A model generated the notes under the pieces. It had not been told where the DNA came from. It searched no databases and worked only from the letters and a program-made list of their open reading frames with translations. From DATDCV01 sp036524155 (GTDB lineage Bacteria; Verrucomicrobiota; Verrucomicrobiia; Limisphaerales; UBA8199), in the NCBI GenBank assembly GCA_036524155.1, contig DATDCV010000482.1, forward strand, positions 1-28,146: a DNA stretch of 28,146 bases. Reading direction: 5' to 3'. Position numbers and translations under genes: made by a program. Below, piece after piece: positions 21,952 to 28,146 of the stretch. How positions within the stretch are numbered: position 1 is the first letter of the stretch; the number at the start of each line of letters is the position of its first letter.

Positions 21952-24285
21952 CTAAAGGGCGAGGAGGGCGGCGCCGTTGGGCTCCAATTGAAGAGAGAGA
22001 CTCCGGGCGTTCGTAGTCAGCACCCGGTCTTCAAGCAGATCAACAGCGCGTGCAGGGCGCCGGAGCTGAATTGTGCGTTCCCCACCTGCGGGCGAGTAAA
22101 TCGCAAGAAACCGCCGGCTTGCGTACACGACATCATTGGCGTCGCTGTAGATGTGACAGCCAGCAGCGCGGGCAATGTTTCGCAGCAGCGAAACGGGCAG
22201 GATCGGCGCGCTCGAATAGACCGAAGTCCACCGGGATAGACGCTTCGCCAGCAGTCCGGGCCGGTCGTATCCGGCCAGACTCCCCAGCACGGTGGCGCCA
22301 GGATCGTCGCCGTAAAACCGCGGAGCGATCTTCAAGCCGGGCAGTGGCGGCAGGTTCGGCTTCGAGAGGTCCTTGAGGTAGATCTGGTGGTCGAGGTAGC
22401 GCCGAATAGCCTCGACATTCACATCGGTTCCGTATGCCGTGCCTGCAGGCAGCGAACGTGTGTACGGATGAGCGAAGTCGGTAATTTCTACGTGGAGCTC
22501 GCCGCCCTGGTCGCTTTCGGCGAGGCGTATGCCCGTGAGCCGGCGCATGTTTTCCACCGAGAGATCCTGGTCGATATAGCCCGGCGCGTAAACCCAAAGC
22601 GCCGTCGCGCCCTCCCGGTTGAGCCGTGCTTGCACGCGTTCGCGTTGATGGCTCGTCACTCGAAACGTGTTCAAAAAGAGGTATAACTTGAAGGGGGGCG
22701 TCCGCCCAGCCACCAGGTCTGCCAGCCGGATTGTCTCGAAGGGCGCGCCGAGATAAACCAGCTCATAAGACTTCTGCGCGTTCAACAGCGCCGTCAGGAA
22801 AGGTTCGCCGTCGGCAAAGTAAGTGAAGCTCGGCTCGTCCAGCACTACTGCAATTTCGGTTTCGGCGCGTTTGTCCGCCGCCAAGTACTTCCGGTCGATG
22901 TCGAGCAACCTGGCGAGCAGGCTAATGATGGCAGAGTCGTGGTACATCCCGGCCAGTAGTTCCATGAACCAGGTGCCAAAGCCGCCCGTGAACGCATAGG
23001 CGAAGTCGCGAACGAGCAAGCCCTTGGTCTCGGCGAAATTCACCGGGTTGCGCAGCGAGTCGCCCCAACGCCATTGGCGCTGGCGCAGGTGGGTTTCGGT
23101 GTCGGCCTCGTTGAAATAGAGCTTGGCGTAGCGACCGGCGGTCTCGGGCAGGCCCTGGGCGGTGTTTGCGCCCCCGACGCTCCGGTTGTCGTAAGTGTAG
23201 GGCCCCGCAATGAAATCAATGTCCCGGTAAGCGAGGATTTTTTGCAGGCCGAGGTGCCCGCTGTGATTCATGCTTAGGTGCTGATAATTCGTCCAAAGAT
23301 AGCCATAGAAAACGCCAGCGATCTTGCGGCGGCGGACGGATTCCTTGGTCGCCCGGACCTGCTCCAGCAGCACGTCGGAGATGAGGTCGTTGTAAAACGC
23401 AAAATAGTCCGGCACCTGGGTGCTGGCGTTGGGATCGAAGAAAATGCCGTGTGGGGGCCGTTTGCGCGTTTCCTCCGATGGCACTGTGGCAGTTTGGTAG
23501 TCCACGTTGGGGTCGCCCCACGCATCCCGCAGCCGCGCGAGGTTGTCGGCGTATTTCCTTTGCAGCCATTGGCGAAAGGCGTCCTGGGCAGGAGCGCTGT
23601 AATCCTCGACGCCGAACTTATTCGGCGGCGGTTCGCCGGGGTTGACCTCCCAATAAGCATTCCAGGAGAGCCACTCACCGTAAACGCCGTTGCAGACAAA
23701 ATAGCCGAGCACCCGGGGCCCGTACTTGTCCTCGAGGTGGCGGACAAAGCTGCGGATAGCAGGCAAGGCCAGTTGGCGATACTTCGGCGAGGCGAACGAC
23801 GGATGCCATTTCTGTTTGAACTGGGCGGGGCTGCCGTCGGCCCTTCGGCTGATGTCATTCGGGAACTGCTCGCCCCACCATTCGCCGGGAACAACGTTCA
23901 TGCGCGGGAGAATGAGGATTTTGTCGGACTGGCGAAGGCATTCGTCCATGCGGGTGTCGGTGCCGGTGTAGTCGTACGACTCGGGACCAGTCCAGCCAAA
24001 GGGCACGCCGATATCGATGATCTTGAAGCCCGACTGGAGCAGGTCGGGAAGGTCCTCGGATCGTCCCAAAAAGGCAGTGATGACGCTCGTCAGACGGCCA
24101 TTCACGAAGAGGGCCGGTTTGCCTTTGTGCAACCGCACCTCGCTCCTCAGCGATTTGGCAGAAGCGCCGAGCACCTGCCCGGGCAACGCGGTCAGTGTGG
24201 CGGCAGTGACCGCCGTACTGGCGAGGAATTCCCGGCGGGACATCACGTCAATCACCCGCTCGCGTGATTCTCCGGCTTTTTCCAT
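21952..24285 (-). CDS. Tat-exported GH42-like glycoside hydrolase
   Basis: The start at 24285 is supported by GGGAGA seven bases upstream. A twin-arginine motif SRREFLASTAV follows at residues 16-26, so the 777-residue protein is probably Tat-exported. The first 460 residues look like a TIM barrel of the GH-A type: GFKIIDIGVPFGWTGPESYD, ILPRMNVVPGEWWGEQFP, and LGYFVCNGVYGEWLSWNAYW with Glu204 as acid/base candidate; LYFNEADTETH supplies Glu393 as nucleophile candidate. The section around residues 480-640 (AVVLDEPSFTYF, YLGAPFETIRLADLVAG, YLFLNTFRVTSHQRERV) resembles the glutamine-amidotransferase-like trimerisation domain of GH42 beta-galactosidases, followed by a small beta domain. Galactosidase activity is inferred. 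It lies 47 bases downstream of the next Tat gene and is probably in one operon with it. Confidence 0.8.
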   Translation of the reverse strand: MEKAGESRERVIDVMSRREFLASTAVTAATLTALPGQVLGASAKSLRSEVRLHKGKPALFVNGRLTSVITAFLGRSEDLPDLLQSGFKIIDIGVPFGWTGPESYDYTGTDTRMDECLRQSDKILILPRMNVVPGEWWGEQFPNDISRRADGSPAQFKQKWHPSFASPKYRQLALPAIRSFVRHLEDKYGPRVLGYFVCNGVYGEWLSWNAYWEVNPGEPPPNKFGVEDYSAPAQDAFRQWLQRKYADNLARLRDAWGDPNVDYQTATVPSEETRKRPPHGIFFDPNASTQVPDYFAFYNDLISDVLLEQVRATKESVRRRKIAGVFYGYLWTNYQHLSMNHSGHLGLQKILAYRDIDFIAGPYTYDNRSVGGANTAQGLPETAGRYAKLYFNEADTETHLRQRQWRWGDSLRNPVNFAETKGLLVRDFAYAFTGGFGTWFMELLAGMYHDSAIISLLARLLDIDRKYLAADKRAETEIAVVLDEPSFTYFADGEPFLTALLNAQKSYELVYLGAPFETIRLADLVAGRTPPFKLYLFLNTFRVTSHQRERVQARLNREGATALWVYAPGYIDQDLSVENMRRLTGIRLAESDQGGELHVEITDFAHPYTRSLPAGTAYGTDVNVEAIRRYLDHQIYLKDLSKPNLPPLPGLKIAPRFYGDDPGATVLGSLAGYDRPGLLAKRLSRWTSVYSSAPILPVSLLRNIARAAGCHIYSDANDVVYASRRFLAIYSPAGGERTIQLRRPARAVDLLEDRVLTTNARSLSLQLEPNGAALLAL

Positions 24286-24332
24286 AGCACAATCTCCCGA
24301 CTAGCTTTGTGAACCGAATCCGAAAACGGACA

Positions 24333-25844
24333 TTATGTCCAGGCCCTGAAATGCTGCACGAACCGCTCCGTATTGCCGCGGGGGCGCGGGTCGACGTGGT
24401 TCGGTAGAGTATCGTAAATGCGGTATACGCGATTCCAGTAAACCTGTTTGAGGGCGTCGTAGTCAGGGGAGGGCGCCGTTAGGTCCGCGAACAGCCGCGC
24501 GAAGAAGAGCAGTTCCTGTCGGTACGTCTCGGGATCGGGAAACAGGACTGCGCTTGCGTTGACCGCGGTCTTTGCGCCTTCGAGACGTTCGACGAACGTG
24601 CACATCCTTTTGTGGTATTCCGCACGCGGTAATTTGACGACGTCGTAGCTGCCCCAATCGGGGATAACCTCCAAGAGGCGGTAGTCGTTCACCAGGGCGC
24701 GTCCGGATTCGCCAAACAGCCTGGCAAAGAAATCCCCGGCCAAACGGTGCGGGTCGCCGTCACGGTTCTTGAACGAATGGGCTGCCTCGAAGAGCGACAA
24801 CTGGTTCAGCATGGGTGTCATCGTGAAGCAGATGCCGCCGGAGTAGGGTGCTGCCGCCCGCTCTTCTTTGCGGCGGGCGAACAAGCGCGAGAAACGATAA
24901 TGCGGATACACCGCGTTCTCACCTTCCGTCAGGCTGAAATCCCAAGTCAGAATCCGGCGCGTCTTGGCGATGGCGTTGGCCCAGGGCCGCGCATCCTGCT
25001 CACCCTGGGGATTGCCGTCGCCGTTGAACCCCAGGTTGATCGACACGGCTGTGTTTGGCGGGAATTCAGCCAGGCGCTTGAGCAGATGGTTCATGGACCG
25101 GTCGGCGCGCTTTTTTGAGAAGGTCCAGGCCGTCCCCTGGTCTTCCGGGATGAACTCGCCCTGGCTGTTGGGTGCCATGCGGATGTTGCCCCAGCCGAAG
25201 AACGGCGGACCCCAGGTGTTGAACTCGATCCCAATGCTGGGGCGCACGCGATCGAGCAGAGATGCGATCTCGATAGACTTGTCGATATAGGTTTCCGCCG
25301 TGCAGCCGTTTCGGGAGCACGCGCCCGGGTCGCCTGGAAAGATACCAGCGATGTCCAGGCCGGGGAACTTTCGGATCCACGCCTCCCAGAGGAAACGAAT
25401 TTCGCGCCATTCATCAGGCAGGTTCGGACATAACGTGCGCCATTTCGGGCCGACCGTCGCCAGGGCTACAATCATCTCGGCTTGGAGTCCACGCGCATGG
25501 GCGTGCTCGATGACGACGTTCAATTGCCGCGCGAACTCTTTGCCCACAGAGGAGTCGAGTCCTTCGCGGCAAAACAGGCGCGGTTCGAGCCAGAACTCGA
25601 ACACATCGAAACCGAAGCTCTCGATCATTTCCACCAGTCGGCGCCAGTCCCCGTCTGACCATCGGAACGGCAGGTCCGGGTAGTACATGTTGGGGTTGAA
25701 CGCGCAAAGCAGGTGGGACGCGAAGTTATTGTAGTAGATGACTCGCGGCGGCGGCGTGCCGCGTTTTTCGGACCGGCCCCAGGCCGGAAGGGCCATGCAG
25801 GCCGCTGCCGTTTGGCCCAGGAACTTTCTGCGCGTCAGTTGCAT
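24333..25844 (-). CDS. Tat-exported putative glycoside-hydrolase-fold protein, family unassigned
   Basis: The 503-residue product starts with a strong twin-arginine signal TRRKFLGQTAAACMA (residues 4-18). The body reads like a TIM barrel with acidic residues at strand ends: FDVFEFWLEPRLF, LQAEMIVALATVGPKW, LDIAGIFPGDPGACSRNGC (Cys176, Cys181), SIGIEFNTWGPPFFGWG and RILTWDFSLTEGENAVYP. These resemble glycoside hydrolase active-site strands, with Glu207 (IEFNTWG) and Asp302 or Glu307 as plausible acids, but I cannot name a CAZy family. AAGG seven to eight bases before the ATG overlaps the stop codon of the upstream hydrolase gene (TAAGG), implying translational coupling, and the GH42-like gene follows 47 bases later. 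It probably works with those enzymes on the same extracytoplasmic glycan. Function is inferred from fold-like motifs and context only. Confidence 0.65.
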   Translation of the reverse strand: MQLTRRKFLGQTAAACMALPAWGRSEKRGTPPPRVIYYNNFASHLLCAFNPNMYYPDLPFRWSDGDWRRLVEMIESFGFDVFEFWLEPRLFCREGLDSSVGKEFARQLNVVIEHAHARGLQAEMIVALATVGPKWRTLCPNLPDEWREIRFLWEAWIRKFPGLDIAGIFPGDPGACSRNGCTAETYIDKSIEIASLLDRVRPSIGIEFNTWGPPFFGWGNIRMAPNSQGEFIPEDQGTAWTFSKKRADRSMNHLLKRLAEFPPNTAVSINLGFNGDGNPQGEQDARPWANAIAKTRRILTWDFSLTEGENAVYPHYRFSRLFARRKEERAAAPYSGGICFTMTPMLNQLSLFEAAHSFKNRDGDPHRLAGDFFARLFGESGRALVNDYRLLEVIPDWGSYDVVKLPRAEYHKRMCTFVERLEGAKTAVNASAVLFPDPETYRQELLFFARLFADLTAPSPDYDALKQVYWNRVYRIYDTLPNHVDPRPRGNTERFVQHFRAWT

Positions 25845-25853
25845 GGTCGGACC

Positions 25854-26684
25854 TTACCGAGAGTGTTCGAGAATGAAGTCCACAATAGATTGTGGGTTGT
25901 CTAATCCGTGCGGGTGGTGATCGACACCCGGTTTGTGAATGACCACGATTTTGCCACCAAGCTTCTGGTAGCGTCGCTCGATGATGAGCGTGTTTTCTTC
26001 CGGTGGTACGACTCGATCCGCGTCGCCGACGACGTGGATTAGCGGGACCTTCGCGGCCGCCAGCGGGGCGAGCACGTCCACCGGGTTCCTCTTGTACACC
26101 AGCGCTTCGGCTTCATCCTTGAAGCCATAGTTCTTGAGCAGGGCCGCCCAATCACCGGGACTGCCATTGCCTTTACCCTTTCCGCCGGGCCAGCTCTTGA
26201 AGTCACAGACGGGTGCATCGCCATAGATACACGCGACGCGCGACGGATCGGCGGCGGCGAAATTGAAGCAATAGAGCCCGCCGCGACTGATACCGATGAG
26301 GGTTCCCTTTTTCGCGAGACCGCTGGCCTGGAGAACTTTGTAGAAGGCCTCGAAATGTTTCACGGCGGCGGGACAGCCGAACGTGTTCCCGACGGAAATG
26401 TGAACGTGGTGAAAGCCCTTTTCGAGCAGTTGTAGGACGCCAGTGCGTTCGGTGAAGGCGTCGGGAAACTCCATGCACCAGGTCCATGGGTTGCCCGGCG
26501 CGGCTTGCTTCGGCTCGACCACCCACGCCGGACAACCCTCTACGGTGAAGTTGTGACGGACATAACCATGCCACGTGTCAAGACGTTCGCCTGGCCAGGT
26601 TTGGCCGCCATGAACCGAGCCGAGTGAAATGGCCAGCAGCAGCGAAGCCGGGAAGAGAAAGGACGGCGTGAACGCTTCTCGCAT
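25854..26684 (-). CDS. Secreted alpha/beta hydrolase (putative esterase)
   Basis: The 276-residue protein has an N-terminal hydrophobic leader (about residues 8-26, FLFPASLLLAISLGSVHGG). The hydrolase core contains the nucleophile elbow IGISRGGLYCF with Ser133, an acid candidate Asp223 in VVGDADRVVPPEEN, and a histidine-rich end VDHHPHGLDNP in which His259 is the likeliest catalytic base. The segment FPDAFTERTGVLQLLEKGFHHVH precedes the core, similar to prolyl-oligopeptidase-like and carbohydrate esterases. The ribosome binding site is weak. Its stop is nine bases before the unassigned Tat protein gene, so the two are coupled. Deacylation of a glycan attacked by the neighbouring glycosidases is the best guess; peptidase activity cannot be excluded. 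No truncation is seen. Confidence 0.8.
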   Translation of the reverse strand: MREAFTPSFLFPASLLLAISLGSVHGGQTWPGERLDTWHGYVRHNFTVEGCPAWVVEPKQAAPGNPWTWCMEFPDAFTERTGVLQLLEKGFHHVHISVGNTFGCPAAVKHFEAFYKVLQASGLAKKGTLIGISRGGLYCFNFAAADPSRVACIYGDAPVCDFKSWPGGKGKGNGSPGDWAALLKNYGFKDEAEALVYKRNPVDVLAPLAAAKVPLIHVVGDADRVVPPEENTLIIERRYQKLGGKIVVIHKPGVDHHPHGLDNPQSIVDFILEHSR

Positions 26685-26817
26685 GAGGCGAGACTACCTA
26701 AGGGGCCGCGGAGGGGCAACTCAAGCGATGGCGAAACGAACGCGTAGTTTGCGGAGCGTGAGCGGTGCATGGCAGCAGGATACGTGAATCTCGAACCGAA
26801 GCTTGGGTGCCCCCGTT

Positions 26818-28146
26818 TCAGCGGGACAACGCCGCGTTGACTGCCTTGCGAATAGCGGGAACGCGAGCCGGGTCTGGCAGAATCTCGGTCGAACGTAAAC
26901 CGCCGGCATTCGGAATTGTGACAAGCTCTCTAGCCATGGCCAGGGCGCGTTCAGCCTCGGCGGAAGGAGCACCCGCTTGTTTGGCCTGGGCCGCCAGGTC
27001 GGCCAGGAGCGCCAGCGCTTCGTAGTCCTCCAGCCCCTGGCGGACCTGCTCGAGGCGGATGGTGCTAACCGGGCCATCGATGCCCACCAACTTGCCCGGG
27101 TATGCCAAAAATCCGTCGCCATCCGGGTAACGCACCCAGTAGAACTTCTTGCCTTCGTCGCTCTGGCGAATGAACTGGTGCCAGCCCACCTGCCAGGGAT
27201 TATAGGTCCACCATGCAAATCCCCAGAATTCAAATCCGCGCACGCCGTATTTGAAACAGTAGTACGGCAGCATGCGCTCGGTGGCCAAATACGGTGTGTC
27301 GGTCGCCATCTGGCCGTCGCACGTGAACCACATCTGCTTGCCAGCCTTCTGCAACTGTTCCATTTCGTTCACCGGGAAACAGCCGTATTGGCCAATGCCC
27401 CATAGATCCAGCGAATCGTCCCAAGCCGCGCAATGCCGCCAGGTGCTGGAATAAATCGGTATGGCTGAATCGACCTCGTGAATCAGAGCGCAGAGCTTCT
27501 TCATTTGATCCACGACAAACTGGTGCTGAAAGTGGGGCTCGTCCGATATGTAATAGACGAATTTGTCGTGCCAGCCTTTTTCTGTGATGTGCCGACTAAA
27601 GAGGCGATAGGCCTGCTCGAAAGCGTCCGTCCACTGGGGCGTGAAGGGCTCGAGCCCGAAGAGCTTCTTCGGCGGATAGGCCCAGCCGAAAAGGTAGAAG
27701 AACTGCGGCGTGTAAGCGACGTTCATGCCCAGCTCATCGAAACAATAATGGGCCATCTCATCGAATTCGGCGGCATCCATGCTTACCTTGCCATCCTCAT
27801 ACCCGAATTTTGGCGGCGGCTCGATGCTGTCGATGCCCAGCCGGTGTTCCGCCATGAAGCGAAGCCATTTCCGGCGGTCTTCCTTTGATCCGATGCCGCT
27901 GCCAAAGCCGCCGCCGGGACCGAACCGCAAATCGAAAATGGCACGCAAGCGGCCCTGGTCCGGCAATGCGAAGGGCAGCACGCGCACCGTCAAAGGGATT
28001 GTGATGGGTTTGCCGGCGCCTGTGCTCAAGCCCACTTCGGCGCGGTAAACGCCGGGGGCGGCGTCCTTGGGCGCGTGCACGGTGAACCAGAGCGGCTGGG
28101 TGTAGTCCGGCGGAAGCTCAAGCTCTGAGCACGGCGCGAGCGGGTC
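26818..28146 (-). CDS. GH123/DUF4091-like glycosidase, 5' end beyond window
   Basis: The frame is open from the right edge (28146) to a stop at 26818, giving the last 442 residues; a GTG at 28080 is internal because coding sequence continues upstream with PPDYTQPLWFTVHAPKDAAP. The part present holds a beta-sandwich edge, then a TIM barrel with the paired acids ISDEPHF (Asp202-Glu203 counted from the window edge), matching the Asp-Glu dyad of GH123 N-acetyl-beta-galactosaminidases, and CAAWDDSLDLWGIGQYG, plus the segment GFEFWGFAWWTYNPW. It closes with the DUF4091-type EQVRQGLEDYEALALLADLA. Amino-sugar hydrolysis is likely but the substrate is inferred. It is followed by a 133-base gap before the hydrolase gene and may head the same transcription unit. 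Export signal, if any, is outside the window. Confidence 0.85.
   Translation of the reverse strand, partial: DPLAPCSELELPPDYTQPLWFTVHAPKDAAPGVYRAEVGLSTGAGKPITIPLTVRVLPFALPDQGRLRAIFDLRFGPGGGFGSGIGSKEDRRKWLRFMAEHRLGIDSIEPPPKFGYEDGKVSMDAAEFDEMAHYCFDELGMNVAYTPQFFYLFGWAYPPKKLFGLEPFTPQWTDAFEQAYRLFSRHITEKGWHDKFVYYISDEPHFQHQFVVDQMKKLCALIHEVDSAIPIYSSTWRHCAAWDDSLDLWGIGQYGCFPVNEMEQLQKAGKQMWFTCDGQMATDTPYLATERMLPYYCFKYGVRGFEFWGFAWWTYNPWQVGWHQFIRQSDEGKKFYWVRYPDGDGFLAYPGKLVGIDGPVSTIRLEQVRQGLEDYEALALLADLAAQAKQAGAPSAEAERALAMARELVTIPNAGGLRSTEILPDPARVPAIRKAVNAALSR

Noticed and set aside
23278..24267. 329-codon open frame on the plus strand opposite the GH42-like gene
   Set aside because: It is a shadow frame caused by GC-rich codon use; the minus-strand product has a Tat signal and GH-A motifs.
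24319..24340. Small dyads TCCGAAAACGGA and GGACATTATGTCC at the end of the 503-residue gene
   Set aside because: Arms of four and six bases are too short to be meaningful and no T-tract follows.

Overview
The window is GC-rich by eye, densely coded and bacterial. It reads like a free-living, polysaccharide-degrading member of the Verrucomicrobiota, probably the Limisphaerales/Pedosphaera-type group; a Planctomycetota origin is the main alternative. This rests on the protein repertoire: a giant lamin-tail/CotH/discoidin exoprotein, a LamG protein with aspartate-rich calcium-type linkers, Tat-exported Gfo/Idh/MocA and glycosidase-like proteins, a URO-D family protein outside any heme operon, a GH123/DUF4091 protein, and a Sel1 protein with a C-terminal module I associate with Verrucomicrobia. 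No rRNA, tRNA, CRISPR array, transposase, integrase or phage gene was recognised. The lineage call is inference, since no marker gene is present.

Layout, left to right. 1-929 (-): partial lipoprotein esterase running off the left edge. 930-1267: spacer with a strong REP-like hairpin. 1268-1663 (-): DUF488 protein. 1799-3520 (+): a two-gene unit, a double-ACT GcvR-like protein and a URO-D/methyltransferase-like protein. 3522-4487 (-): secreted GH43-like five-bladed propeller, abutting the previous unit tail to tail with one base between stop codons. 4537-4653 (-): doubtful micro-ORF. 4650-11552 (-): 2300-residue modular exoprotein. 11757-15164 (-): 1135-residue LamG repeat protein. 15655-16344 (+): aquaporin Z. 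16542-17390 (+): membrane-anchored Sel1-repeat protein. 17441-18769 (-): Tat-exported Gfo/Idh/MocA oxidoreductase. 18770-19470: sparse region with one small doubtful ORF. 19471-19929 (+): small lipoprotein. 19986-21851 (-): polytopic membrane protein with a zinc-metallopeptidase-like domain. 21952-28146 (-): four genes in one direction, encoding a GH42-like Tat protein, an unassigned Tat protein, a secreted alpha/beta hydrolase and a GH123-like protein cut by the right edge.

The common theme is the cell surface and periplasm: about ten of the products carry Sec, lipoprotein or Tat export signals. The right-hand cluster and the scattered esterase, GH43-like and oxidoreductase genes suggest uptake and trimming of complex, possibly acetylated or amino-sugar-containing, glycans. 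The two giant proteins look like surface adhesion or matrix proteins and share a similar C-terminal module.

The least explained items are the 2300-residue CotH/lamin-tail protein, the membrane-embedded HExxH protein, and the 503-residue Tat protein for which I cannot name a family. No known defence or mobile system was seen.
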